Part shown: positions 36,548-45,132 of the stretch, in pieces | Numbering within the stretch: the stretch's first letter is position 1 | Layout: each line of letters opens with the position of its first letter | Assembly (NCBI RefSeq): GCF_002006355.2 | Contig: NZ_CP096980.1 | Span: forward strand, 1,364,001-1,428,000 | Length of the DNA stretch: 64,000 nucleotides | Reading direction: 5' to 3' | Origin: Clostridium felsineum DSM 794 | Lineage (GTDB): Bacteria > Bacillota > Clostridia > Clostridiales > Clostridiaceae | Notes under the pieces: generated by a model | Told to the model about the DNA's origin: nothing | The model's input: only the letters and a program-made list of their open reading frames with translations | The model's database searches: none | Program-made: the position numbers and the translations under genes

Positions 36548-36692
36548 ATTTGGTTGTATGCAAAAGCATGCTGATTTTCACTCTGGAAATTGGTGTGCTT
36601 ATGTTCTAAGTAAAAGGTTTCATAAAATTCTGTATATTTATTATTATATGTAATTATACTATCATAAATATTTTTGAAAGGAAGTTGTACAA

Positions 36693-38150
36693 ATGGCAAA
36701 AATCATAAAACAAGCTTATACATTTGATGATGTTTTACTTGTCCCTAATAAATCAGAGGTATTACCAAAAGAGGTTGATCTTTCTACGAATTTAACAAAG
36801 AAAATAAAACTTAATATACCACTAATGAGTGCGGGAATGGATACAGTTACTGAATCAAAAATGGCTATTGCTATGGCAAGAGAAGGCGGAATCGGAATAA
36901 TTCACAAAAACATGACAATAAAAGAACAAGCAAGTGAAGTTGATAGAGTAAAAAGACAAGAAAATGGAGTTATTACTAATCCTATATCCCTTTCAAGAGA
37001 TAATTCAGTTCAAGAAGCCCTTGATTTAATGAAGAAATATAGAATATCAGGTGTGCCTATAACAGATAAAAAAGGAAAATTAATAGGAATAATTACAAAC
37101 AGAGATATTGTTTTTGAAACAGATTATTCAAAAAACATAGAAGAATTAATGACTACAGAAAATCTTGTAACAGCACCACAAGGGACAACTATAGATGAAG
37201 CTAAAAATCTTTTAAAGAAACATAAAATAGAAAAACTTCCTTTAGTAGATGATAATTTTATGCTTAAAGGTTTAATAACAATTAAAGATATAGAAAAAAT
37301 AAGAAAATTCCCTAATGCAGCAAAGGATTCTCAAGGAAGATTACTTTGTGGAGCAGGTGTTGGCGTAACAGGAGATATGATGGACAGAGTTAAAGCTCTT
37401 GTGGAAGCTTCTGTTGACGTAATAGTTTTAGATACAGCTCATGGACATTCACAAGGAGTTTTAGAAGCTGTAAAAACTATAAAGAAAGCTTATCCAGAAC
37501 TTCAAGTTATAGCAGGAAATGTTGCTACAGCAGGTGCGGTTCATGATTTAATAGAAGCTGGAGCAGATTGTGTAAAGGTTGGTATAGGACCTGGATCAAT
37601 TTGTACTACAAGAGTTGTTGCAGGAATAGGAGTTCCACAACTTACAGCAGTTATGGATTGTGTAGAAGAAGCTAATAAATATGGAGTTCCAATAATTGCA
37701 GATGGCGGAATAAAATACTCAGGAGACATAGTTAAAGCCTTAGCAGCTGGAGCAAAAGCAGTTATGATGGGTTCTATGTTTGCAGGTTGTGAAGAAGCTC
37801 CAGGAGAAACTGAAATTTATCAAGGTAGAAGCTATAAGGTATACAGAGGAATGGGATCTTTAGCTGCTATGCAGTGCGGAAGTAAAGATAGATATTTCCA
37901 AGAAGGAAACAAAAAACTTGTTCCAGAAGGTGTTGAAGGAAGAGTACCATTTAAGGGATCTGTAATTGAAACAATATTCCAAATTTTAGGCGGAATACGT
38001 TCAGGAATGGGATATTTAGGTTCAAGAACTATGACAGAGTTATTTGAAAAGGCAACTTTTGTAGTTCAAACATCAGCAGGATTAAGAGAAAGTCATCCAC
38101 ATGATATTTCAATAACTAAGGAAGCACCTAATTACAGCGTAAACCAATAA
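36693..38150 (+). CDS. guaB: IMP dehydrogenase
   Basis: A 485-residue enzyme making XMP from IMP with NAD+. N-terminal TFDDVLLVPNKSEVLP, CBS pair (about 95-205), and the catalytic Cys in KVGIGPGSICTTRVVAG; GMGSLAAMQ flap and a complete C-terminus. GGAAG precedes the ATG; lies behind a guanine riboswitch. Confidence 0.97.
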   Translation: MAKIIKQAYTFDDVLLVPNKSEVLPKEVDLSTNLTKKIKLNIPLMSAGMDTVTESKMAIAMAREGGIGIIHKNMTIKEQASEVDRVKRQENGVITNPISLSRDNSVQEALDLMKKYRISGVPITDKKGKLIGIITNRDIVFETDYSKNIEELMTTENLVTAPQGTTIDEAKNLLKKHKIEKLPLVDDNFMLKGLITIKDIEKIRKFPNAAKDSQGRLLCGAGVGVTGDMMDRVKALVEASVDVIVLDTAHGHSQGVLEAVKTIKKAYPELQVIAGNVATAGAVHDLIEAGADCVKVGIGPGSICTTRVVAGIGVPQLTAVMDCVEEANKYGVPIIADGGIKYSGDIVKALAAGAKAVMMGSMFAGCEEAPGETEIYQGRSYKVYRGMGSLAAMQCGSKDRYFQEGNKKLVPEGVEGRVPFKGSVIETIFQILGGIRSGMGYLGSRTMTELFEKATFVVQTSAGLRESHPHDISITKEAPNYSVNQ

Positions 38151-38191
38151 TAAGAATTATAACAATAAAATTTTATAAAAAACTAGCTAAT

Positions 38192-38234
38192 ACTTAACTT
38201 ATCATTGTATATTGATGCATAAGTTAAGTTTTAT
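38192..38234 (+). terminator. Terminator between guaB and guaA
   Basis: Perfect 11-bp arms ACTTAACTTAT (38192-38202) and ATAAGTTAAGT (38219-38229), then TTTTATC. It may set the ratio of guaB to guaA. Confidence 0.75.
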
Positions 38235-38264
38235 CTTGGCTTTTATATAAATTAGGAGGAAAAA

Positions 38265-39797
38265 ATGGAAAAACAATTAGTTTTAGTTATTGATTTTGGT
38301 GGTCAGTACAATCAACTTATAGCAAGAAGAGTAAGAGAGCACAATGTGTATTGTGAAATAGTTCCATACACTTATTCAATAGATAAAATAAAAGAGAAAA
38401 ATCCTAGTGCAGTAATATTTACTGGTGGTCAAAATAGTGTGTATGGAGAAAATGCACCTCAAGTTGATAAAGAAATTTTTGAACTTTCAGTACCTGTGCT
38501 TGGAATATGCTACGGTCATCAACTTATAACTCATACTTTAGACGGAGAAGTTAAGACATCAGAAATAAGAGAATATGGAAAAACTAATGTTACTTTAGAT
38601 AATACTTGTGAATTATTTGAGGGAATAGAAAGCAATAATTCATGTTGGATGAGTCATACAGATAGAGTTGAAAAGGTACCAGAAGGTTTTAAAGTTGTTG
38701 GAAACACTGAAGTTTGTCCAGTTGCAGCTATGGCAAATAAAGATAGAAAGATATATGGAGTTCAGTTCCATCCAGAAGTTTTACATACCCCTTTTGGTGA
38801 ACAATTTTTCTCAAACTTTTTATTTAAAGTATGTGGTTTAAAATCAGATTGGTCAATGTCTTCCTTTGCTAAGGAAAAAATTCAACAAATAAAAGAAGTT
38901 GTAGGAGATAAAAAAGTTTTATGTGCACTTTCAGGTGGAGTAGATTCATCTGTTGCTGCAGTTTTAGTTCATAAAGCAATTGGAAAACAACTTACATGCG
39001 TATTTGTTGATCATGGTCTACTTAGAAAAGATGAGGGCGATCAAGTTGAAAGTATTTTTAGAAAACAGTTTGATATGAACTTAATAAGAGTTAATGCTAA
39101 GGATAGATTTCTTGGAAAGTTAAAAGGAGTTTCTGATCCTGAAAGAAAGAGAAAAATAATCGGAGAAGAGTTTATAAGAGTTTTTGAGGAAGAAGCTAAT
39201 AAGCTAGGTGAGATAGATTTTCTAGTTCAAGGAACAATTTATCCAGATGTTGTTGAAAGTGGAACAGATACTTCTGCAACTATAAAAAGTCATCATAATG
39301 TTGGTGGACTTCCAGAGGATATGAAATTTGAACTTATAGAACCATTAAGAGAATTATTTAAGGACGAAGTAAGAGCAGTTGGAGAAGAACTAGGAATTCC
39401 TCATAAGCTTGTATGGCGTCAACCATTCCCAGGACCAGGTCTTGGAATAAGAGTACTTGGTGAAGTGACAGAAGAAAAGCTTGAAATAGTAAGGGAAGCA
39501 GATGCTATTTTCAGAGAAGAAATTGCAAATGCAGGTCTTGAAGAAAAGATATGGCAGTACTTTGCATGCCTTCCAAACATTCATTCTGTTGGAGTTATGG
39601 GTGATGGTAGAACTTACTGTGAAACTGTAGCTTTAAGAGCTGTAACTTCTTCTGATGCTATGACTTCTGATTGGGCTAGAATTCCATATGAAGTTTTAGA
39701 TAAGGTTTCAAGAAGGATAGTAAATGAAGTTAAAGGTGTTAATAGAATAGTTTATGACATAACTAGTAAACCACCTGCAACTATTGAGTGGGAATAG
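38265..39797 (+). CDS. guaA: GMP synthase (glutamine-hydrolysing)
   Basis: A 510-residue enzyme converting XMP to GMP. The class I amidotransferase domain has VLGICYGHQLITH (nucleophile Cys) and FHPEV; the ATP-pyrophosphatase domain has LSGGVDSSVAAVL; the C-terminal dimer domain ends in the invariant KPPATIEWE. The prophage lies immediately after the stop. Confidence 0.97.
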   Translation: MEKQLVLVIDFGGQYNQLIARRVREHNVYCEIVPYTYSIDKIKEKNPSAVIFTGGQNSVYGENAPQVDKEIFELSVPVLGICYGHQLITHTLDGEVKTSEIREYGKTNVTLDNTCELFEGIESNNSCWMSHTDRVEKVPEGFKVVGNTEVCPVAAMANKDRKIYGVQFHPEVLHTPFGEQFFSNFLFKVCGLKSDWSMSSFAKEKIQQIKEVVGDKKVLCALSGGVDSSVAAVLVHKAIGKQLTCVFVDHGLLRKDEGDQVESIFRKQFDMNLIRVNAKDRFLGKLKGVSDPERKRKIIGEEFIRVFEEEANKLGEIDFLVQGTIYPDVVESGTDTSATIKSHHNVGGLPEDMKFELIEPLRELFKDEVRAVGEELGIPHKLVWRQPFPGPGLGIRVLGEVTEEKLEIVREADAIFREEIANAGLEEKIWQYFACLPNIHSVGVMGDGRTYCETVALRAVTSSDAMTSDWARIPYEVLDKVSRRIVNEVKGVNRIVYDITSKPPATIEWE

Positions 39798-39800
39798 TTT
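39768..39800 (+). other. Probable prophage attachment site attL in the guaA 3' end
   Basis: The integrase gene begins 66 bp after guaA and is leftward-facing, with phage genes beyond. The last codons of guaA, encoding PPATIEWE, are a known integration target for tyrosine-recombinase elements. The core probably lies here, and the matching attR copy would be outside the window. Exact limits cannot be seen from one end. Confidence 0.6.
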
Positions 39801-39837
39801 CTACAATAAAAAATATGGCTCTATATAGGCATTTACA

Positions 39838-39880
39838 CGTGGTTAATAGATTGGGTGACCAGCTATTGACCACGTTTTTT
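39838..39880 (+). terminator. Terminator after guaA, on phage DNA
   Basis: Arms CGTGGTTAATAG (39838-39849) and CTATTGACCACG (39863-39874), one wobble, then TTTTTT. It overlaps the integrase stop and shields the phage left end from guaA transcription. Confidence 0.85.
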
Positions 39881-41005
39881 ATTTTGGGCTAAAAAAGTAT
39901 TTATGTTTTGGACTACATCAAATTGATGACGAGGATATAAATGCCCATATGTTTTTAATACTTCCCTTACATCTGTATGCCCTAACCTTTGAGCAATAGC
40001 AATTATATTAACGTCTAAAGAGATTAAAAAAGATGCATGCGAGTGCCGTAAAGCATGTACTTTTATCTTTTTTATTCCGGCTTTTTTTGAATGCCTTTCT
40101 ATAGCATGTTTAGGAAAAAATTTATTTGTTGGTAATCCATCAAGTGAAAAGATAAATGAATCTTTTTTACTATTAAATAAAGTTTTCTGAACTTCTTGCC
40201 AGTCTAATAATAATTTACAAGTAATATCGTCAATTATAATATCTCGTATTGATGAATCATTTTTTAAATTATCAAATTGCCAAGTATCTTTATTTTTATA
40301 ATTTAGATCTCTAGTTATTTTTAAAATCTTATCTTTACTAATGTCTTTCCACTGCAAAGCTTGCATTTCAGAAAATCTTAATCCAGTATAAAATAGAAAA
40401 TGTATCATTATAAATCCAAAATATTGCAATAAATCATTTTTATCAAAAGTATTTAGTACTTGATCTAATTCATCTTTAGTCCAAAATTGTACTTCGGTTT
40501 TTACTCTTTTTACATTACCAGCTTTTTTTACTGGATTAATGTTTACTACACCAAGTGTTATTGCTCTTTCAAAAATAGCGCTAAGCATGATGTGCAAGTT
40601 TCTCACATAATTCTGATTGTTGCCATTTTCTAGTAAATATTGATGCCATTTTTCTATTTGCAAAGGTGTTATTTTTGATATAGAATATTCACCAAAATAA
40701 TTAACTATATTTTTATCTATACTTGAAATTCTATTCTCGTAAGTTGTGATTCTAACTTGAGTTTTATACCACTTTTTATATTCCTCAATAAAAGCCTTAA
40801 TCTTAGTAGATTTATTATATATTAAAGTGCCAGCATAATATTCATTTTTTAATTTGTTATATTCCTCTATTGCTTCTTTTTGATTTTTAAAACCACGTCT
40901 TGTTGTTTGCCGTCTTTTACCTGTTTTAGGATCAGTCCCTAATGAAATTTTAAACCAATATAGTTTTCTTGAATCTTGCTTTATGTTAGTATTTGAAGCA
41001 GCCAT
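39863..41005 (-). CDS. int: Prophage tyrosine integrase
   Basis: A 380-residue integrase. An AP2-like arm-binding domain (KLYWFKISLGTDPKTGKRR), a core-binding SAM-like domain (about 65-165), and the catalytic domain with Arg in FYTGLRFSEMQALQW, HALRHSHASF, LGHTDVREVLKTYGHLYP (nucleophile Tyr). AAAGGTGA precedes the ATG. It carries out integration at guaA. Confidence 0.95.
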   Translation of the reverse strand: MAASNTNIKQDSRKLYWFKISLGTDPKTGKRRQTTRRGFKNQKEAIEEYNKLKNEYYAGTLIYNKSTKIKAFIEEYKKWYKTQVRITTYENRISSIDKNIVNYFGEYSISKITPLQIEKWHQYLLENGNNQNYVRNLHIMLSAIFERAITLGVVNINPVKKAGNVKRVKTEVQFWTKDELDQVLNTFDKNDLLQYFGFIMIHFLFYTGLRFSEMQALQWKDISKDKILKITRDLNYKNKDTWQFDNLKNDSSIRDIIIDDITCKLLLDWQEVQKTLFNSKKDSFIFSLDGLPTNKFFPKHAIERHSKKAGIKKIKVHALRHSHASFLISLDVNIIAIAQRLGHTDVREVLKTYGHLYPRHQFDVVQNINTFLAQNKKRGQ

Positions 41006-41043
41006 AAAATCACCTTTTCTTTATAATATTTATTCCAAATTTA

Positions 41044-41277
41044 TTATAATTTTTTCTTTTTAGATTTACAATACTTACAATTACATTCTACAAGATCCCT
41101 AGGGCATACTTCTAAAACATTAGCTATTGTTTCTAAAGTATTTAAAGTAGGGCTTTTACATCTTTTATCCGATTCTAAATTTGAAATATATCCCTGTGCC
41201 AACCCAGATAATTTGCTTAACTTTTTTTGTGTAATTTTTTTCTTTTTTCGATATTGTTTTATCTTAAGTACAAACAT
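41044..41277 (-). CDS. Small XRE-family DNA-binding protein
   Basis: A 77-residue helix-turn-helix protein (ITQKKLSKLSGLAQGYISNL) with a Cys-rich basic tail CNCKYCKSKKKKL that might bind a metal. AAGGGTGA precedes the ATG. It lies between int and the repressor, same strand, and may control int. Confidence 0.85.
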   Translation of the reverse strand: MFVLKIKQYRKKKKITQKKLSKLSGLAQGYISNLESDKRCKSPTLNTLETIANVLEVCPRDLVECNCKYCKSKKKKL

Positions 41278-41612
41278 TTTTGGTTCACCCTTTTAATTAA
41301 ATTTAATATTATTTAATAACACTTAATTAATTTTATTACAATTTACAATTAATATCTATAATTAAAAAGTGGAAATATTCTGTCGGAAATATCTCTGGGA
41401 GCGATATTTTTTTGATGTATAATAATATTACAAAATTAATATTTTTAACAATTTTGTAATTGTTTCAATGTAAAAAGTTTTAATCTATTTAAAGTATTAT
41501 TTATCATAGAAACATAAAAATACAATGGGGGAGTATATGTGGAATATACAATTAAGCTAGAAGAAGAATTTGAAAATAAATTAAAAAAGTTAATAGAAAA
41601 AGAACGCAAAAA
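41278..41612. promoter_or_regulatory. Phage control spacer with an operator and a hairpin
   Basis: Holds one operator-like site TTAACAATTTTTGTAAT-type at 41445-41460 (half-sites TTAACAA and TTGTAAT, two bases between) matching the pair at 42036-42081, a hairpin with arms AAATATC and GATATTT near 41390-41412 followed by five T on the plus strand, and a short rightward frame at 41539. Probably the control region for the leftward XRE-int genes. Confidence 0.45.
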
Positions 41613-41616
41613 TTAA
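41539..41616 (+). CDS. Possible 25-residue peptide
   Basis: GTG start 5 bp after GGGGGAG, encoding VEYTIKLEEEFENKLKKL and a basic end. It converges on the repressor with overlapping stops. The ribosome site is good, but the size makes it uncertain. Confidence 0.35.
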   Translation: MEYTIKLEEEFENKLKKLIEKERKN

Positions 41617-41999
41617 TTTGCGCTCTTTTTCTTTATTATATAATGATTTACGTCAGCTTTCATAGCAGCAGTAAGGACTTCCATAACTCCATCAGAAAAA
41701 TCAGTGTTCTCTTTTAATAATCCTATTTCTATTAATTGCTCTATTGCTTTTTTTAAGCATTTAAATTCTTGTCTTTTTTCAACCCATTCTTTTTCTTCTG
41801 TGACTCCATATAGCCAATATTCTTCTGGCTTTTTACTTAAGGTTACTAATTTCAAAAGAAATTTTTTAGATGCATTTCTTTTTCCACTCTCCAGCATATT
41901 GTAAAAGGCAGTACTTACATTTAGTAATTTTGCCATATCCTTTTGGTTTTCTATTCCTAGTTCAAGCCTATATTTCTTAAGCCTTTCATTAAATTCCAT
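41613..41999 (-). CDS. CI-like prophage repressor (XRE family)
   Basis: A 128-residue protein: N-terminal HTH (QKDMAKLLNVSTAFYNMLES) and a helical C-terminal part, with no peptidase domain, so not a self-cleaving LexA-type repressor. GGAGGGC precedes the ATG. Divergent from a Cro-like gene over two palindromic sites, it is the best candidate for the lysogeny repressor. Confidence 0.82.
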   Translation of the reverse strand: MEFNERLKKYRLELGIENQKDMAKLLNVSTAFYNMLESGKRNASKKFLLKLVTLSKKPEEYWLYGVTEEKEWVEKRQEFKCLKKAIEQLIEIGLLKENTDFSDGVMEVLTAAMKADVNHYIIKKKSAN

Positions 42000-42035
42000 C
42001 TTAATGCCCTCCCGACAGTAAGATTATATAATAAG

Positions 42036-42081
42036 TTTACAATTTTGTAAAGTACGTTTATTAAATTAACAAACTTGTAAA
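42036..42081. promoter_or_regulatory. Paired repressor operators
   Basis: Two palindromes with 7-base half-sites two bases apart: TTTACAATTTTGTAAA (42036-42051) and TTAACAAACTTGTAAA (42066-42081), 30 bp centre to centre. A weaker relative starts at 42159 and another good copy lies at 41445. They sit in the 218-bp gap between divergent repressor and Cro-like genes. Confidence 0.7.
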
Positions 42082-42217
42082 ACGTAGATATACATTAATA
42101 ATGGAAGAAAAAGTAAGAATTAAAGAGATAATTTATAATAACAGTTGATTTTTATGATTTACAAATTAGTTAAAAAAGTTTACTATTAGGTTGTAGCAAG
42201 GAAGGAGGGAAAAGCAA

Positions 42218-42430
42218 ATGACATTAAAGGAACTAAGACGGAAATCTTTTATACAGCAACAAGGAATCGCCTTAAAGCTTGGCATTTCAAGGCAGCAATA
42301 CCACAAAATAGAAAAAGGAATAGCAACACTAGACAGCAAGAAACTTGAAAAATTATCCAATATTTTCAATAAAACACCGCTTGATATTTTAAAGTGTTGG
42401 GAGGAAAGCAGAAATGGAACTAGATGTTGA
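42218..42430 (+). CDS. Cro-like XRE protein
   Basis: A 70-residue helix-turn-helix protein (QGIALKLGISRQQYHKIEKG). First gene of the rightward early operon, behind AAGGAGGG. By position it is the Cro or second repressor of the switch. Confidence 0.85.
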   Translation: MTLKELRRKSFIQQQGIALKLGISRQQYHKIEKGIATLDSKKLEKLSNIFNKTPLDILKCWEESRNGTRC

Positions 42431-42494
42431 AGCAACGGCAAAACTTGTAGAATTTTTAGAAAAAATAAAAAAAGAAAAAGTTAACAAGAAGTAA
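42414..42494 (+). CDS. Small early phage peptide
   Basis: A 26-residue peptide (MELDVEATAKLVEFLEKIKK and a Lys-rich end) whose start overlaps the end of the Cro-like gene, with GGGAGGAAAG upstream. Amphipathic helix; function unknown. Confidence 0.55.
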   Translation: MELDVEATAKLVEFLEKIKKEKVNKK

Positions 42495-42508
42495 CTGGGA
42501 GTGAGCTA

Positions 42509-42712
42509 ATGGAGAAAGAAAAAACAGATTATCCAATTGTTTTAACTGCAAAACATGTGGCTGAAATAATGAGTTGCAGTGAAGTAACAGCTAGGACATA
42601 TATAAAAACAGTAAATGCAAAATTAACAGAACAAGGTAAGCTTTCAAGTAATGCAATTTCTAAAATATCAAGAGTGCCAAGAGATTATTTCTTTGAGATT
42701 TTTGGCATTTAA
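42509..42712 (+). CDS. Excisionase-like HTH protein
   Basis: A 67-residue protein with a winged-helix/MerR-like start (VLTAKHVAEIMSCSEVTARTY). Small size and early position suggest an excisionase or early regulator; the exact role is inferred. Confidence 0.65.
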   Translation: MEKEKTDYPIVLTAKHVAEIMSCSEVTARTYIKTVNAKLTEQGKLSSNAISKISRVPRDYFFEIFGI

Positions 42713-42728
42713 TAAGGGAGTGATTTAA

Positions 42729-43284
42729 ATGTTAAAACTTAAACATTTATTTACAAATGTAAGCGAAGACAAAGTGATTTCTTATTGCAAAGAATTGACT
42801 ACAGGAAAGTATTACAAAGTAGTTAACAGCGGAGATATAGGACGTGTAATGGAGGAAATAACAGAAATAAGCCAAGACGAATTTACTTTAAAATTTACAG
42901 AAAGAATCCATGATAAGTTGAATTCTAAAAGCAAAATTTTAGGCATGAATGGGTATTATTTTGACAACTCAAGCAATGAAATTACTTTTGATCCTAAAGA
43001 AAAACTAGTGGAGGAAATTTCAAAGTCTTTACATTATGATTCAGCAGATTCTGAAATATACGCAAAGTATTGGCTTAAGAAAACAGTAGCAGAATATAAA
43101 AAAGCTTATTGCATATATAGATGCTGAGAATGACTTGATTATTAACAGAGTGAATTTTGCTTATAGATTAGGCACTGAAAAACTTAATAAGAGAGCAATG
43201 CAGACATTGAAACTTGACAAAGAAAGAAATCTTATTACAGAGAAAGAATTCTTAGAAGCTATGGAAGTTATAAAAAACAATTAG
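42729..43284 (+). pseudogene. Unknown early phage protein, apparently frameshifted
   Basis: The first open part (42729-43127, 132 residues) ends soon after an AAAAAA run (43098-43103). In the +1 frame, coding continues without a stop to 43284 (LIAYIDAENDLIINRVNF ... KEFLEAMEVIKNN). Removing one A joins both into about 184 residues with a smooth charged-helix pattern, and the distal piece has no ribosome site of its own. It could be a sequencing error, a true mutation, or slippage. Family unknown. GGGAGTG precedes the ATG. Confidence 0.6.
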
Positions 43285-43295
43285 GGAGGTTTAAT

Positions 43296-44027
43296 ATGAA
43301 CGATTTAAAAATAATTAATCATGAAGGAGTAAATGTAACTGACAGCAGAGAAGTTGCAGAAATAATAGGAAAAGATCACTCACATTTAATGAGAGATATT
43401 AAAGGATATGTTTCGATAATTTCAACCAATCCAAAATTGGATTCGTTAGATTTCTTCATTGTAGATAATTATAAAGATGCTAAAGGTGAAGAAAGACCAT
43501 GTTACTTACTAACTAAGCAAGGTTGTGAAATGGTAGCAAATAAAATGACAGGTAAAAAAGGAGTACTTTTTACTGCTGAGTATGTTCAAGCATTTAATAA
43601 TATGGAAAAGCAAGTAAAGATATTAACTCCAAGAGAAGAATTAAAATTGCATTATGAAGTTTTAGAAACACACCAAGCAGATATACAGGAAGTCAAAGCA
43701 GATATAAAGGATTTAAAAGAGAATTCGCCACTTTTCAATATTGAATGTGAAGAACTTCAAAAGTTAGTGAAAAAGATAGGAACTAAAGTATTGGGTGGAC
43801 ATGATTCTGTATCTTATAAAGATAAATCTTTGAGAACAAAAATTTATGCAGATTTACAAAGTCAGATAAGAAGGGAATTTGGAGTAGGTAGCTATAAAGC
43901 AATAAAAAGATGTCAACTAGAAGAAGCCAAAAAAATTGTATTAGGGTATAAAGCACCTATAGTACTTAAAGATAAAATAGACCTACTAAACAATCAAATT
44001 AATATGCATAGCCGCATGATTATGTAG
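43296..44027 (+). CDS. Phage regulatory protein Rha with ORF6C domain
   Basis: A 243-residue protein. The Rha domain (about 5-100) has VTDSREVAEIIGKDHSHLMRD and CYLLTKQGCEMVANKMTG; the C-terminal ORF6C domain (about 125-240) is helical. Such proteins modulate early phage development. TAGGGAGG before the ATG. Confidence 0.88.
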   Translation: MNDLKIINHEGVNVTDSREVAEIIGKDHSHLMRDIKGYVSIISTNPKLDSLDFFIVDNYKDAKGEERPCYLLTKQGCEMVANKMTGKKGVLFTAEYVQAFNNMEKQVKILTPREELKLHYEVLETHQADIQEVKADIKDLKENSPLFNIECEELQKLVKKIGTKVLGGHDSVSYKDKSLRTKIYADLQSQIRREFGVGSYKAIKRCQLEEAKKIVLGYKAPIVLKDKIDLLNNQINMHSRMIM

Positions 44028-44039
44028 GAGGTGTAAACA

Positions 44040-44186
44040 ATGCCTAGAAGATATTTACCGCTCATAGTCGGCTTACCATATTTAACTTTTAAATATAAGA
44101 GTACGCTGACTAATAAGTATTTGAAAGATTATTATATAACGGATTTAGGCGGAGTGCTATTTATGGAAAGGAGACAAAATACATGA
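44040..44186 (+). CDS. 48-residue phage protein, unknown
   Basis: MPRRYLPLIVGLPYLTFKYK and a polar end. TAGGAGGTG lies 7 bp before the ATG. Its TGA overlaps the ATG of the next gene, so the two are coupled. Confidence 0.55.
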   Translation: MPRRYLPLIVGLPYLTFKYKSTLTNKYLKDYYITDLGGVLFMERRQNT

Positions 44187-44302
44187 CTTTTAGTGATGTA
44201 ATTAAGGACTTAATGCTTAAAGATATTGTAATAGGTAGTATTAGTAGTGTGGTTGTAATTATAGCTTTATATACGCTTTATACAGCTATGTGGTGTATAT
44301 AA
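44183..44302 (+). CDS. 39-residue single-pass membrane peptide
   Basis: Starts in the ATGA overlap; AAGGAG is upstream. One hydrophobic helix (IGSISSVVVIIALYTLYTAM). Function unknown; a weak hairpin (44307-44324) follows. Confidence 0.6.
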   Translation: MTFSDVIKDLMLKDIVIGSISSVVVIIALYTLYTAMWCI

Positions 44303-44394
44303 AAAATACCCTCGCCAAAGGGTACAAATAAAATTTTATAACAAATTAATTGTAAATGAAAATTAATAAAAAATCAAATGGAGGTAATGAAAGA

Positions 44395-45015
44395 ATGAAT
44401 ATAGATATATCAAAAATTATTAGTGACAAAATCAAGGATATGGAAGGGAACAAAGTCGTTGAAACTGTTATAGAAGAAACTATTGAAAACTCAATTGTAG
44501 CAGCAGTAAAAAGCGCACTATCAGGATATGAATTAAAAAGAACGCTTGAAAAGAAGATGGAGAAGGAAGTTTCACAAGTAGTATCCAACATAGGATTTAC
44601 TGGTTATAACGGTTTTATTGCAGAAAAGGTTAAGGAAATTACACAAGGTGCTTTGCGTGAAGATATTGTTGAAACTATAACTAAAAAATTTAATGAAATT
44701 TTGATTATGAAAAAAGATAAAATAAAGCTTTCAGAGATATGTGATGCATACAGGGAGTATATTTGTGAGAATGTTGATGAAAGCGAAAAATATGAGCTTC
44801 AAGATTTTTATACAAGTATAAAAGAAGATGAAAAATATCACTGGATAGATGTAAGGTTTGCTAAAGCAGAAAAAGGATATTCATATGATAATAATGACAT
44901 TAGATTTTCTCTTCATAGACGATCCAACAATAATGATGTTTGGTATATAGGAACCTTAAATATTGATGGATATGACATTTGTAAAACTTTAGATTTTACA
45001 AATGTCAGATATTGA
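44395..45015 (+). CDS. Unknown early phage protein
   Basis: A 206-residue protein, helical N-terminal part with possible oligomer contacts (DISKIISDKIKDMEGNKVVE) and a C-terminal alpha/beta part. I use the ATG at 44395 behind GGAGG; an ATG at 44356 lacks a site. Not recognised. Confidence 0.65.
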   Translation: MNIDISKIISDKIKDMEGNKVVETVIEETIENSIVAAVKSALSGYELKRTLEKKMEKEVSQVVSNIGFTGYNGFIAEKVKEITQGALREDIVETITKKFNEILIMKKDKIKLSEICDAYREYICENVDESEKYELQDFYTSIKEDEKYHWIDVRFAKAEKGYSYDNNDIRFSLHRRSNNNDVWYIGTLNIDGYDICKTLDFTNVRY

Positions 45016-45109
45016 GTTGCTTCTTATCAATCTAAAATACAATGATACATCAATAGAAATAGATGTTGATGAAGATGATATTGACAGTAGTTTTGATATA
45101 GATTATTAA
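45002..45109 (+). CDS. Possible 35-residue acidic peptide
   Basis: Overlaps the end of the previous gene. Very acidic (IEIDVDEDDIDSSFDIDY). No good ribosome site; it may depend on coupled translation. Confidence 0.35.
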   Translation: MSDIELLLINLKYNDTSIEIDVDEDDIDSSFDIDY

Positions 45110-45132
45110 AATGAAATAAAGCAGGTGAGGTT

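Noticed and set aside
7200..41000. tRNA or rRNA genes
   Set aside because: I saw no cloverleaf-like sequence with CCA-type ends or conserved rRNA segments.
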